From JASFQI01 sp050115555 (GTDB lineage Bacteria; Desulfobacterota; DSM-4660; Desulfatiglandales; HGW-15): DNA of 35,132 nucleotides. The first letter of the stretch is position 1; every line of letters starts with the position of its first letter. The stretch lies in assembly GCA_050115555.1 (NCBI GenBank), contig JASFQI010000008.1, positions 1 through 35,132 of the forward strand, read 5' to 3'. The notes beneath the pieces were generated by a model that had not been told where the DNA came from, searched no databases, and worked only from the letters and a program-made list of their open reading frames with translations. Positions 7,144 through 15,875 of this stretch are shown here, one piece after another. Both the position numbers and the translations under genes were made by a program.

Positions 7144-7913
7144 TATTCCACGGCCTCCTTTCCCAGGTAGGCGTCGATGACCTTGGGGTTGTTCTGGATC
7201 TCCTTGGGCGTTCCCTCGGCGATCACCTCCCCGAAGACCAGCGTCTGGATATGCTCGCAGAGCTCCATGACCATTTTGAGGCGGTGCTCGATGAGAAAGA
7301 TGGCCAGCCCGACCTCCTCGTGCACCTGGCGTATGATCCCCATCATCTGCTTGAGTTCCTCCGGGTTCATGCCCGCGGTGGGTTCGTCCAGGAAGAGGAC
7401 CTTGGGTTCGATGGCCAGGGCCCGGGCCATCTCCACCCGCCGCTGGGCCCCGTAAGGCAGGTTGAGCACGTTTTGCCCGGCGAGATGGTCCACCTTCATC
7501 ATTCGGAGGAGGCCCATGGCCTTTTCCTGGATCTCGTCCTCTTCACGGTGCCGCGCTCCCGTGCCGAAGAAGGCCCCGACCAGACCGTACTGAAGCTTGG
7601 AGTAGCGGGCCATTTTCACGTGCTCGAGCACGGTCATGTGCCGCCAGAGCTGGAGGTTCTGAAAGGTCCGACCGAGCCCCCGGGCGGCGATTTGGTGGGG
7701 AAAGAGACCCACCAGGTTCTCACCGGCCAGCTCGACGCGCCCTTCGGTAGGGTGGTGAATTCCCGTGATGAGGTTGAAGATCGTCGTCTTTCCGGCGCCG
7801 TTGGGCCCGATGAGACCGCGCACATCGCCCGGCTCGACGGACAGGTTGTAGTTGTGGACGGCGCGCAACCCACCGAAGAAGTGGGTCATATCTTTGACCT
7901 CGAGCAGCGGCAT
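7143..7913 (-). CDS. livG: Branched-chain amino acid ABC transporter ATPase LivG
   Basis: A 256-residue ABC ATPase of the LivG type. Walker A is GPNGAGKT (36-43). The signature is the family variant LPYGAQRRVEMARAL, Walker B is VLFLDEP followed by TAGMNPEE, and the switch histidine is in FLIEH. The insert between the Q-loop (RTFQNLQLW) and the signature is longer than in LivF, as expected for LivG. GAGAGG lies 6 nt before the ATG, and only one base separates it from livM, so translation is coupled. Confidence 0.95.
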   Translation of the reverse strand: MPLLEVKDMTHFFGGLRAVHNYNLSVEPGDVRGLIGPNGAGKTTIFNLITGIHHPTEGRVELAGENLVGLFPHQIAARGLGRTFQNLQLWRHMTVLEHVKMARYSKLQYGLVGAFFGTGARHREEDEIQEKAMGLLRMMKVDHLAGQNVLNLPYGAQRRVEMARALAIEPKVLFLDEPTAGMNPEELKQMMGIIRQVHEEVGLAIFLIEHRLKMVMELCEHIQTLVFGEVIAEGTPKEIQNNPKVIDAYLGKEAVE

Positions 7914-7914
7914 G

Positions 7915-9228
7915 CTACACCTCTCGTTCCGGTTTTCGTCTGGGGCTCAGGATCTTTCGCACGTCGAACTCGCGAAAGGCGATCAGGCCCGTGGGCCGGT
8001 AGATCATGACCAAGATGAGCAGGAGGGGAATGATGATCCACTTGAAGATCTCCAGGGGGCGCAGGGCCTCGCTGAGCACGCTCAGGCTCACGGCGCCCAC
8101 CACGGATCCGATCACGGAGTTCAGTCCCCCCAGGTAGACCATGGCCAGGACCTCGGCCAGTTTCTGAATGCCGAAGGTGGCCGGGTTCACGTACCGGAGC
8201 ACGTGGGCGAAGAGGCCTCCGGCCACGCCGGCCCAGAAGGCGGCGAACATGAAGTTCACCATCTTGGTGCGCCGGGTGTTCACGGTCATGGCCTCGGCCG
8301 CCTCCTCGTCGTCCCGTACGGCATTGACGGCCTTCCCCAGGGTGGAGCGGACAAAGTTGTTGATCATCCAGAGGGCCAGGACCGTCCACACGAAGACGGT
8401 GGGGAGATTGGCCCAGTCGGGCTGGCTCCCGAGCCCGCGGGGGCCGCCCACGATCTCCAGGTTCTCGATCAGGCTCTTGACGATGAAGAGGAAGGCGAGG
8501 GAGATGATGGCCAGGTAGTCCCCGCGTGTTCGAAAGGACGGGATGGCAATGACGAGGGCCCCGAGCGATGCGAGCAGGCCCCCCAGAATCAGGCCCACGG
8601 GAAAGAGAAAGGGCCCCAGCCACTCGGGCAGGAGGGGCGCTCCGAAGATCTTGTCCTCCACAAAGAAAACCAGGCTGAAGACCGAAGCCCCATAGGCCCC
8701 CAGGGCCATGAATCCCGGGTGGGAGCAGGAGAACTCCCCCTGGTAGCCGTTGATGAGGTTCAGGCTGAGGGTCACGATGACGGCGATCAAGGTGAGCTTG
8801 AGCGTGAGGACCCGGTAGGCGCTGATGTCGGACCAGACGTGGAGAATGATGAACAGGACGCCCAGGTGGACGAGGACGGTGGTCAGGATGGGCATGCGAA
8901 TGAGGGCATCCGCCGTTCGATTCGCGGTTGCGCCGGCAAGCCGGGCCACCACAGCGATGGGGAGCACATAGATCAGGAAGACGTAGGCCGCGGCCGAGGG
9001 AATCAGGAGGGGCTTGCTCAGCGCAATGACGCAGCCGAAGAGCATGGGGACCTTGGGCAGCCCTATGGCCGTTGCCAGCGGAGTGCCCCAGATGCGTTCC
9101 AGGAACACGGCGAGCAGGGCCCCGAGAAGCCAGGCCAGGACGGGAACCCCGGAAAAGAATCTGCGGAGCCTGCCGATCACGCCCGTGGGGCTGTTTTCGG
9201 GCACGGTGCCGGTTGCTTGTGACATCAT
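7915..9228 (-). CDS. livM: Branched-chain amino acid ABC transporter permease LivM
   Basis: A 437-residue inner-membrane permease with about ten hydrophobic segments. After an N-terminal block (residues 1-140, extra membrane spans as in long LivM forms) comes the conserved LivM core, with SLNLINGYQGEFSCSHPGF and later YVNPATFGIQ, plus the EAA-like cytoplasmic loop near RDDEEAAEAMTVN. It forms the translocation channel with LivH. Two adjacent ATGs (9228, 9225) follow the G-rich ribosome site CGAGGGGG; either may be used. A longer upstream reading would run into livH and has no ribosome site. The gene starts 76 bp after the livH stop. Confidence 0.92.
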   Translation of the reverse strand: MMSQATGTVPENSPTGVIGRLRRFFSGVPVLAWLLGALLAVFLERIWGTPLATAIGLPKVPMLFGCVIALSKPLLIPSAAAYVFLIYVLPIAVVARLAGATANRTADALIRMPILTTVLVHLGVLFIILHVWSDISAYRVLTLKLTLIAVIVTLSLNLINGYQGEFSCSHPGFMALGAYGASVFSLVFFVEDKIFGAPLLPEWLGPFLFPVGLILGGLLASLGALVIAIPSFRTRGDYLAIISLAFLFIVKSLIENLEIVGGPRGLGSQPDWANLPTVFVWTVLALWMINNFVRSTLGKAVNAVRDDEEAAEAMTVNTRRTKMVNFMFAAFWAGVAGGLFAHVLRYVNPATFGIQKLAEVLAMVYLGGLNSVIGSVVGAVSLSVLSEALRPLEIFKWIIIPLLLILVMIYRPTGLIAFREFDVRKILSPRRKPEREV

Positions 9229-9304
9229 TCCCCCTCGTCCTTGTCGGTATGGCCGGCGGCCCCGAAACGGGTACCGCCCGTTCAATGCCTTCGGGCCCGG
9301 TGCG

Positions 9305-10228
9305 TTAAAGCCGGAGCTTCGCGCTGTAAGGTTCTCCAAAGAACCCGTGGGGTCTGAAGACGAGAATGATCAGGATGATCGAGTAGGCGATGAGGTCTCG
9401 AAGCGTCGAAGGGAAGACCATCGCCACGAAGATTTCAATGAATCCGAGCAGGAACCCGGCGAGGGTGGCGCCCATGATGGATCCCCTGCCTCCGAGAATG
9501 GCGGCCACGAAGGCCTTCCAGCCGAAGACGATGCCCATGTAAGGGTCAAGCACGGGGTAAGCTACGCCGAAAAGAATTCCCGCCACTGCTGCCAGGGCTG
9601 ATCCGATGGCAAAGGTCATGGCCGCGATTTTATTGATGGATACGCCCATGAGGGGTACCACCACGTAGTCGAAGGCCATGGCCCGCATGGCCATGCCCCA
9701 CCGGGTCCGCTTGATGAACTGGTGGAGGGCCAGCATGAGCGCTACGGAGACCACGACGATCATAATCTTCTTGTTGGTGACGAACACGCCGCCCAGGTTA
9801 TACGTGTGCCCCTTGATCAGGTAAGGAAAGCGGACGCGTTGGGCTCCCATGAGGGCCAGGTTGCTGGTCTCCAGGATGATCCCGATCATCAGGCCCGTGA
9901 TGGCGGCCGAGGCCCGGGGGGCCCCGCGGAGCGGCCGGTACCCAACCCGTTCCACGATCATGCCCAGGAACGAGGTGAGGACCATGGAGATGAGGATGGT
10001 CAGCACCAGAATGACCCAGCCGGGCACGGAAATGGCGCCAAGGGAGGCCAGGGCCACGAGACCCGTTGCCACGCCGAACCCGATGTACGCACCCACCATG
10101 AAGATGTCTCCGTGGGCGAAGTTGAACAGCATCATAATGCTGTAGACCATGGAGTATCCCAGGGCGATCAGGGCGTAAAAACTCCCCCACTGCAGGGCGT
10201 TGACCAGGTTTTGCAGGAAGAATTGCAT
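9305..10228 (-). CDS. livH: Branched-chain amino acid ABC transporter permease LivH
   Basis: A 307-residue permease with about eight membrane segments. Family landmarks are ALGYSMVYSIMMLFNFAHGD near residues 22-41, YRPLRGAPRAS (97-107), MRAMAFDYVVVPLMGV, and AAILGGRGSIMGA in the coupling region. It forms the membrane pore with LivM. AAGGAG lies 8 nt before the ATG. It is separated from the binding-protein gene by 147 bp containing a very strong hairpin, which probably lowers permease expression relative to the binding protein. Confidence 0.93.
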   Translation of the reverse strand: MQFFLQNLVNALQWGSFYALIALGYSMVYSIMMLFNFAHGDIFMVGAYIGFGVATGLVALASLGAISVPGWVILVLTILISMVLTSFLGMIVERVGYRPLRGAPRASAAITGLMIGIILETSNLALMGAQRVRFPYLIKGHTYNLGGVFVTNKKIMIVVVSVALMLALHQFIKRTRWGMAMRAMAFDYVVVPLMGVSINKIAAMTFAIGSALAAVAGILFGVAYPVLDPYMGIVFGWKAFVAAILGGRGSIMGATLAGFLLGFIEIFVAMVFPSTLRDLIAYSIILIILVFRPHGFFGEPYSAKLRL

Positions 10229-10250
10229 CGGGCCGACTCCTTGTACGTTC

Positions 10251-10290
10251 GATAAGGCGGGCCCGGGGCTGCGCCCCGGCCCGCCTTATC
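10251..10290 (-). terminator. Large hairpin between livK and livH
   Basis: The arms at 10251-10269 and 10273-10290 pair over 18 bp with a single bulged C and a 3-nt loop (GATAAGGCGGGCC opposite GGCCCGCCTTATC). No run of T follows on the minus strand, so it is probably a partial terminator or a 3'-end stabiliser for the binding-protein message. That is a common way to make more binding protein than permease. Confidence 0.6.
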
Positions 10291-10375
10291 CTTTCAGCGA
10301 GTCCCGGCGTCCGCGGGTTGGTGGTTTCATGGGATTAGAGCAGGAGGCACCGGGCGCTCCCTGCCCGCATTTCGA

Positions 10376-11548
10376 CTAGGGGCAGACCGATTTGTAGAAC
10401 TCGTACTCGCCCTTGTCGCTGATTTTCACGATGACTGCGCACTTGATCGGATCGCCCTCTTCGGTGAAGGTCATGTTCCCGGTAATGCCCTCGAACTCCT
10501 TGACCTTGGCCATGGCGTCACGCACGGCCTGGCGGTCCTTTTCAATGTCGCCGGTCAGCTTGCCGCAGTCCTCGATGGCCTGCTGCACGATGCGGAGCGC
10601 ATCCCAGGTAAGGGCGGCCACGTCGTCCGGCACGTACCCGTACTTCTTCTCGTAACGGTCGATGAAGGCCTTGGTGGCGCCCTTGGCGCCGGCCGCGGCG
10701 TAGTGGGTGCTAAAGAAGAGGCCGTAGCAGTCCGGGCCGCAGAGCTCCACCGTCTCGGCGGAACCCCAGCTGTCGCTTCCCACAATGGGCTTGTCCCATC
10801 CCAGCTCGTGGGCCTGTTGCACGATCAGGGCCACCTCGTTGTAGTACTGGGGGGTGAAGAGGACTTCCGCTCCGGACTGGAGGATCTTGGTGAGCTGGGA
10901 GCTGAAGTCAGCGTCTTTCGTGGTGAAGCTCTCAAAGGCGACCACGGATCCTTCTCCGTGGACCTTTTCCCAGGCCTCCTTAAAGAATTCGGCCAGGCCC
11001 TTGGGGTAGTCGCTGGCCACGTCGTAGAGGACCGCGGCCTTGGTGTACCCGAACTCCTCGGTGATGAAGTTGGCCAGCACCGGCCCCTGGAAGGGGTCGA
11101 GGAAGCAGCCGCGGAACACGAAGGGGCGGTCCTTGGTGCTGTCCGGGTTCGTGGACCAGGGGGTGATCATGGGAGTCTTGTAGTTGTCCGCCACACCGCC
11201 CGCGGGAACGGCCTGCTTGGACGACTGGGGACCCACGATGACCAGGACCTCGTCCTCGGTGATCATCTTGGTGTTCGCCTTGACCGCGGACTCAGCCTTG
11301 GCCTCGTTATCCTCGATGACCAGCTCGACTGGGACCTTGGTTCCGCCAACATCCAGTCCGCCGGCGGCCTTGACGTCCTCCAGCCACATCTGGGCGGCGT
11401 ACTTGGTGCCCTCGCCCACCTTGGGGATGTCCCCGGTCAGGGGCGCATTGATACCGATTTTGATCGCCTTGCCCGCCGCCCACGCACCGGGCGTCAAGAC
11501 CATGGCCATCGCTGCACACAGGGCCACACACCAAAGAGCCTTTTTCAT
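10376..11548 (-). CDS. livK: Branched-chain amino acid ABC transporter periplasmic binding protein
   Basis: A 390-residue periplasmic ligand-binding protein of the LivJ/LivK (type I) class. Residues 1-24 form a signal peptide (MKK, hydrophobic core, cleavage after AWA); there is no lipobox cysteine, so it should be soluble. The mature start IKIGINAPLTGDIPKVGEG is characteristic, as are LVIEDNEAKAESAV and VIVGPQSSKQAVPAGGVAD, followed by the second lobe with LTWDALRIVQQAI. The ATG at 11548 has GGAGGAGG 5 nt upstream. It is first in the unit transcribed livK-livH-livM-livG-livF. The ligand may be leucine, isoleucine or valine, or another amino acid or amide, since the family is broad. Confidence 0.93.
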   Translation of the reverse strand: MKKALWCVALCAAMAMVLTPGAWAAGKAIKIGINAPLTGDIPKVGEGTKYAAQMWLEDVKAAGGLDVGGTKVPVELVIEDNEAKAESAVKANTKMITEDEVLVIVGPQSSKQAVPAGGVADNYKTPMITPWSTNPDSTKDRPFVFRGCFLDPFQGPVLANFITEEFGYTKAAVLYDVASDYPKGLAEFFKEAWEKVHGEGSVVAFESFTTKDADFSSQLTKILQSGAEVLFTPQYYNEVALIVQQAHELGWDKPIVGSDSWGSAETVELCGPDCYGLFFSTHYAAAGAKGATKAFIDRYEKKYGYVPDDVAALTWDALRIVQQAIEDCGKLTGDIEKDRQAVRDAMAKVKEFEGITGNMTFTEEGDPIKCAVIVKISDKGEYEFYKSVCP

Positions 11549-11644
11549 CACTGCCTCCTCCTTTTTGTTTCTAATAGACGGTCCTGGATTGTTCTGGAAA
11601 ACCAAGTGGTGAGATTTCCCCGGTGAAATCAACCGGGTCAGAGG

Positions 11645-11673
11645 CTTTTAGCATATCGGAAAAGGGATTTCAA
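11645..11673 (-). promoter_or_regulatory. Candidate sigma-70 promoter of the liv unit
   Basis: On the minus strand TTGAAA (11668-11673) and TAAAAG (11645-11650) are separated by 17 bp, about 97 bp upstream of livK. Overlapping inverted repeats in the leader (GATTTC/GAAATC at 11613-11630; CCCGGT/ACCGGG at 11619-11637) could be an operator or alternative RNA stems. Confidence 0.45.
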
Positions 11674-11792
11674 CACAGAACCTAAACAGAATGGGGCAGG
11701 GTCTTCGTACGCCGGGGCGGCTGCGTCTGTGGACGGCCGATGCGGAGGTGGCTCGGCGTTTTCCAAAATGAGGCGAATCGTGCGGCAGGGGA

Positions 11793-12296
11793 TCAGCTCG
11801 CACAGTCTGAGGGATCTCCGAAGAGCTTGTCCAGGCCGTGGCGAAGAGCGGGAAGGACCGTGGCGAGATTCTCCCGGACCGCCTTAGGGCTTCCGGGGAG
11901 GTTGAGGATCAGGCTTGCGCCCCGGACCCCGGCCAGCGCCCGCGATAGCATGGCGTGGGGCGTTTTGGCGAGACTGGCGGCCCGCATGGCCTCGGCCATG
12001 CCCGGGATTTCGTAGTCCAGGATGTCCCGGGTCGCCTGGGGCGTGACATCCCTGGGGCTGAGGCCGGTTCCGCCGGAGGTCACGATCAGCGCAAGGCCGT
12101 CCTGATCCGCCCATTGCCGAAGCACGGCCTGAATGCGCTCCACCTCGTCAGGGACGATCTCCATGCACGCCACGGGGAACCCTGCTTCCTCGAGCATTGC
12201 CCGGGCCGCCTCCCCGCTCTCGTCCTTCCGGTCTCCGGAGGAGCCCCGGTCGCTCACCGTGAGGATGCCGGCTCGATAAGGGGTCTCGAAGGTCAT
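11793..12296 (-). CDS. mog: Molybdopterin biosynthesis protein of the MogA/MoaB family
   Basis: A 167-residue cytoplasmic protein of the MoaB/MogA fold, which adenylylates molybdopterin before molybdenum insertion. Visible motifs are TVSDR (13-17), the nucleotide/pterin loop TSGGTGLSPRD (73-83), and NLPGSPKAV near the C-terminus. The ATG at 12296 has AAAGGGA about 7 nt upstream and fits the usual family start; a GTG at 12320 would add eight residues. MogA and MoaB cannot be separated confidently by eye. It lies downstream of fusA on the same strand, but a terminator stands between, so it probably has its own promoter, which I could not locate. Confidence 0.88.
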   Translation of the reverse strand: MTFETPYRAGILTVSDRGSSGDRKDESGEAARAMLEEAGFPVACMEIVPDEVERIQAVLRQWADQDGLALIVTSGGTGLSPRDVTPQATRDILDYEIPGMAEAMRAASLAKTPHAMLSRALAGVRGASLILNLPGSPKAVRENLATVLPALRHGLDKLFGDPSDCAS

Positions 12297-12377
12297 GGTT
12301 TTGTCCCTTTCGATCGACACGTGACGTTGAGAGAATTTCAGCTGGAAGCGAATTTTACGCCTCCAGCCACGGATGTT

Positions 12378-12410
12378 AAAAAAACGGGCCCGCCGAAAGG
12401 CGAACCCGGG
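12378..12410 (-). terminator. Intrinsic terminator of the EF-G-like gene
   Basis: Read on the minus strand, a GC-rich stem (CGCC/GGCG around the loop 12395-12398, plus CGGG/CCCG at 12385-12388 and 12405-12408 across a small internal loop) is followed directly by seven T. This is a classical rho-independent terminator, about 50 bp after the fusA-like stop. Confidence 0.8.
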
Positions 12411-12457
12411 CCTGATGTCAAGTCCTCAAAAGCAGGCTGAGGCGAATTCGGGGCCTG

Positions 12458-14539
12458 CTATTCAGCGGCTTCCTTGGTCTCCGCGATCACTTTGTCGGCG
12501 AGCTGGGCCGGGAGTTCCTCGTAGTGGTCGAGCGCCATGGTGAACGAACCGCGGCCGCCGGTCATCTGGTTCAGATCGAGGGCATACTTGAGCACCTCGG
12601 CCATGGGGGCCTGAGCCTTGATGACCTGGTATTTGCCCTGCCCCTCCATGCCGAGCACCCTGCCTCGTCGACCGTTGAGATCTCCCATGACGTCGCCCAT
12701 ACTCTCTTCCGGGACGATCACCTCCAGCCCCATGATCGGCTCGAGCAGCACGGGGTTTGCGTCCTGGACGCCCTTTTTGAAGCACATGCTCGCGGCGATC
12801 TTGAACGCCATCTCCGAGGAATCCACGTCGTGGCTCTTGCCGTCGAAGAACCGGACTTTCACGTCCACCACGGGGTACCCGGCCAGGACACCGTGGGGGA
12901 GGGTTTCCTGAATGCCCTTTTCCACGGCCGGCACGAAGTTGCGAGGCACGTTCATGCCCACGAGGGCTTCATCGAACTCGAATCCGGATCCCCTTTCGAG
13001 CGGGGAGATGTCGAAGTGGACCTCGGCAAACTGGCCTCGCCCCCCGGATTGCTTTTTGTGGCGGTAAATAACGCCTTGTGCAGATTTCTTGATCGTTTCG
13101 AGGTAGGGGACCTTGACCGGCTTCAGCTCCACCTCCACGCCGAACTTGCGATTCACCTTTTCGCACGCGGCCTCCAGATGAATTTGGCCGGTGCCGGAGA
13201 GGATGATCTCGGCGGTGGAGGCATCCCGTTCCAGCCGAAGGGTCGGGTCTTCCTCACCAATGCGGGTCAGGGAGCTGAAGAGCTTGTCCTCGGTCCCCTG
13301 GACCTTAGCGCCAACGGCGTAAGAGATCACGGCCGGCAGGGGTTCGGGGGAAGGATAGACGACAGGCTCCTTTTCCAGGCAGAGCGTGTCGCCCGTTCCG
13401 GTCTCCTTGAGCTTGGCAAAGGCCACGATATCCCCCGCAGAGGCCTCTTCCACGGATTTCTGCTTTTTCCCCTCCAGGATCAGGATGTTGCTGAATTTTT
13501 CCTTGACCTCTTTGTTCGGGTTGTAAAGCGGCGTATCCGTAGTGAGCGTTCCCGACAGGATCCGCAGGATGTTCAGTTTTCCGGCAAAGGGATCGGCCAC
13601 GGTCTTGAATACCAGCGCGGAGAAGGGTGCATCCGGCGACGCCTCCCGTTCGATTTCCTCATCGGTGCCGGGTTTTTTGCCCTTGAACGATCCGCGCTCC
13701 AGCGGGGAAGGCATGGCCAGTACCAGGAGGTCCATGAGCCGGTCCACGCCCATGTTGAGCAGGGCCGAGCCGCAGAGAATCGGGATGACGACACCGGTCT
13801 TTACGCCCTGGATAAAGGTCTCTTCAATCTCCTGCGTGGAAATCTCCTCCCCTTCGAGATATTTCTCCATGAGCTCGTCGTTGGCCTCGACGATGTTCTC
13901 GATCATGGTCTCACGCGCTTCCTGGACGGCATCGGCCAGGTCTGCGGGCGGATCCTCCTCCTTGAGCGAGCCGGAACCGTCGCGCTCGTAAACGTACGCC
14001 TTCATTTTGATCAGGTCCACGACGCCACGGAAATCGTCTTCCGCGCCGATGGGAAGAAATACCGGGGTTGCCTTTTTGTCGAACTCGTTGTTGATCTGAT
14101 CCACTACCCCCTGGAAATCCGCGCGCTCGCGATCCATTCGATTGATGAAGATGACGCGCGGCAGATCTTCATCGTCGGCGAATCCCCAGGTCTTCTCGGT
14201 TCCGATTTTCACGCCCGATGTGGCGTCGATCACCACCACGACGCCGTCGGCCGCTTTCAAGGAGAATTTCGTGTCGGAGAGAAAGTTGTCGTCGCCCGGG
14301 GTGTCGATGATGTTGATTTCGCGCTTCTTCCACGGGCAGTGGTGAAAGGCCGTGCTCAAGGTGATTTTTCGCTTGATTTCCTCGGGCTCGAAGTCGAAGT
14401 TGGAAGACCCGTCATCCACCTTTCCGAGCCGATTCGTGACCTTCCCGTTCAAGAGCATGGCCTCTGCGATGGACGTCTTGCCGCATCCTACATGGCCCAC
14501 AAAACCGATGTTTCTCAATTGATCGCTTTTGCTTTCCAT
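12458..14539 (-). CDS. EF-G-like translational GTPase (EF-G-2 / FusA-like clade)
   Basis: A 693-residue GTPase with elongation factor G architecture: G domain, OB-like domain II and the C-terminal EF-G domains III-V. The G motifs differ from canonical EF-G: the P-loop is GHVGCGKT (15-22) instead of AHIDAGKTT, G3 is DTPGDDNF (79-86) instead of DTPGHVDF, and G4 is NRMD (133-136) instead of NKMD. The switch I threonine region is KITLSTA. These are features of the second EF-G type found in Thermus, mycobacteria and deltaproteobacteria, whose role is less clear than translocation by EF-G proper. The gene stands alone with no rpsL/rpsG/tuf neighbours, which also argues against the main fusA. The ATG at 14539 has GAGAGG 8 nt upstream. 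Its own terminator follows. Confidence 0.85.
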   Translation of the reverse strand: MESKSDQLRNIGFVGHVGCGKTSIAEAMLLNGKVTNRLGKVDDGSSNFDFEPEEIKRKITLSTAFHHCPWKKREINIIDTPGDDNFLSDTKFSLKAADGVVVVIDATSGVKIGTEKTWGFADDEDLPRVIFINRMDRERADFQGVVDQINNEFDKKATPVFLPIGAEDDFRGVVDLIKMKAYVYERDGSGSLKEEDPPADLADAVQEARETMIENIVEANDELMEKYLEGEEISTQEIEETFIQGVKTGVVIPILCGSALLNMGVDRLMDLLVLAMPSPLERGSFKGKKPGTDEEIEREASPDAPFSALVFKTVADPFAGKLNILRILSGTLTTDTPLYNPNKEVKEKFSNILILEGKKQKSVEEASAGDIVAFAKLKETGTGDTLCLEKEPVVYPSPEPLPAVISYAVGAKVQGTEDKLFSSLTRIGEEDPTLRLERDASTAEIILSGTGQIHLEAACEKVNRKFGVEVELKPVKVPYLETIKKSAQGVIYRHKKQSGGRGQFAEVHFDISPLERGSGFEFDEALVGMNVPRNFVPAVEKGIQETLPHGVLAGYPVVDVKVRFFDGKSHDVDSSEMAFKIAASMCFKKGVQDANPVLLEPIMGLEVIVPEESMGDVMGDLNGRRGRVLGMEGQGKYQVIKAQAPMAEVLKYALDLNQMTGGRGSFTMALDHYEELPAQLADKVIAETKEAAE

Positions 14540-14918
14540 ACTGGATTCCTCTCCATGATAAGTGCTCCCCGAAAACGGCGCAGGGCCTCGGGGGCGGATT
14601 TCACACGGCGGCATTGCAGGGTTTCCTTCAAGGCATGATCCCTGGATGCACGGGGGCACCCAGGGCAGGACGAAGAAGAGTCGAATCGGGGATGCCGCCC
14701 ACGCCCTGAGGTTGTTTTGGCGAATTGCAAAACCATATTACCTAGCCCAATACGAAATGAGAAGTCAAGAACGGAATCCGAAATTCGGGGATTTTTTCAT
14801 TGCCAACCCGTTGAAATGTGGTATTGTTACTCTTTTTTGACTCTCAAGCGGCCCTGGCCTTGTGGCAAAGGGCAAGCGCAAGGGAGGGACGTAAAACTCC
14901 GAGCCTGCGAGCGGAAGC
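14540..14918. other. Divergent intergenic region between the EF-G-like gene and xerC
   Basis: No gene is seen. It should hold the promoters of both divergent units. The minus-strand element TTGACT (14763-14768) could be the -35 for the GTPase, with no clear -10. On the plus strand, a short hairpin (AATCCGAA and TTCGG..ATT, about 14775-14793) runs into six T ending near 14797, resembling a weak terminator. GTTTTG/CAAAAC forms another small stem near 14712-14733. The segment is visibly more AT-rich than the coding regions. Confidence 0.4.
14800..14827 (+). promoter_or_regulatory. Candidate sigma-70 promoter for xerC-hslVU
   Basis: TTGCCA (14800-14805), a 16-bp spacer, then TATTGT (14822-14827), about 91 bp before the xerC ATG. 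It fits 5/6 and 4/6 to consensus and lies in the AT-rich part of the divergent gap. Confidence 0.4.
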
Positions 14919-15818
14919 ATGGACCTTTCCGGGCAGATTGCTCGATTCCTCGCGTATCTGGAATCCGAGAGGGGGTACTCCGGTCATACCGTCCGGGGGT
15001 ACCGGGTGGACCTGGAACAGTTTCGCGCGTTTGTGGAAGCGAGGAAAGAGGGGGCGGTTTCCGATCCGGACTACCGGGTCCTTCGTGAATACCTCGGGAA
15101 CCTGCACGGCCGGTACAAGCGGACCACAATTGCACGGAAGCTCTCGGCGGTCCGGTCTTTTTTCGGGTTTCTGGAGAAAAGGGGCCTGCTCCGGGACAAC
15201 CCGGCCGCGGATGTGGCCACGTTGAAGCAGGGCAAACCCATTCCCACCTACCTCCCTGTGGACGACATGTTCCGGCTGCTCGAAGGGCCGGATCAGGAGA
15301 GCCCGCTGGGTCTGAGGGATCTGGCCATGCTGGAGATGCTTTACTCCTGCGGCCTGCGCGTAAGCGAACTGGCCGGCCTTGATCTGACGGATGTGGATTT
15401 CGAGCAACGCCTGGTTCGAGCCGTGGGAAAAGGAGATCGACAGCGTGTGGTGCCTGTGGGGCGAACGGCCCTTCGTGCCCTGAGGAGATACCTGGACGCA
15501 GTGCAGGGAATGCGGAAAAAGACTTGGCCTGACGAGGAGAACGGTCCGGTATTCCTGAACCACCGGGGGGGGCGGCTCACGACCCGGAGCATCGCGCGGT
15601 TGATCAAGAAGTACGCAACGGCCTGCGGGCTCACGTCCGACATCTCTCCGCACGCCCTGCGGCACACATTCGCCACACACCTCCTGGATGGGGGGGCGGA
15701 CCTGAGGTCGGTGCAGGAGCTTCTGGGGCACGCGAGCCTCTCGACCACGCAGAAGTACACGCACGTGACCCTGGACCGGCTTATGGAGGTCTACGACAAG
15801 GCACATCCCAGGCGCTGA
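14919..15818 (+). CDS. xerC: Tyrosine recombinase XerC
   Basis: A 299-residue tyrosine recombinase. An N-terminal SAM-like DNA-binding domain (about 1-95) precedes the catalytic domain with the complete set R147 (CGLRVSEL), K171 (VGKGDRQR), H245 and R248 (HALRHTFATHLL), H271 (LGHASLSTTQ) and the nucleophile Y280 (KYTH). Its length matches XerC/XerD, which resolve chromosome dimers at dif. Position next to hslVU is the common arrangement (also codV-clpQY in Bacillus), supporting XerC over an element-borne integrase; no att sites or phage genes are nearby. The ribosome site before ATG 14919 is weak (GGAAG). Confidence 0.92.
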   Translation: MDLSGQIARFLAYLESERGYSGHTVRGYRVDLEQFRAFVEARKEGAVSDPDYRVLREYLGNLHGRYKRTTIARKLSAVRSFFGFLEKRGLLRDNPAADVATLKQGKPIPTYLPVDDMFRLLEGPDQESPLGLRDLAMLEMLYSCGLRVSELAGLDLTDVDFEQRLVRAVGKGDRQRVVPVGRTALRALRRYLDAVQGMRKKTWPDEENGPVFLNHRGGRLTTRSIARLIKKYATACGLTSDISPHALRHTFATHLLDGGADLRSVQELLGHASLSTTQKYTHVTLDRLMEVYDKAHPRR

Positions 15819-15875
15819 CAGAGGCCTAGAACGCTTCAAAGGGGCTTATGATGGAACCGAACACGGGGTTTTCCC

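Noticed and set aside
7852..9222. A 456-residue open frame antisense to livM
   Set aside because: Its composition is dominated by Gly, His, Asp, Glu and Gln, as expected from the complement of a hydrophobic permease, so it is not a gene.
9229..9339. Longer livM start giving a 474-residue product
   Set aside because: The extension overlaps the end of livH, is Arg/Gly-rich and not membrane-like, and lacks a ribosome site; the ATG pair at 9225-9228 is better.
12524..14638. A 704-residue open frame antisense to the EF-G-like gene
   Set aside because: It mirrors the codon bias of the real gene, has no domain and no ribosome site, and overlaps the gene along its whole length.
14919..15818. Integrase of a mobile element
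   Set aside because: Length, catalytic set and the hslVU neighbours fit housekeeping XerC, and no attachment sites or phage genes are nearby.
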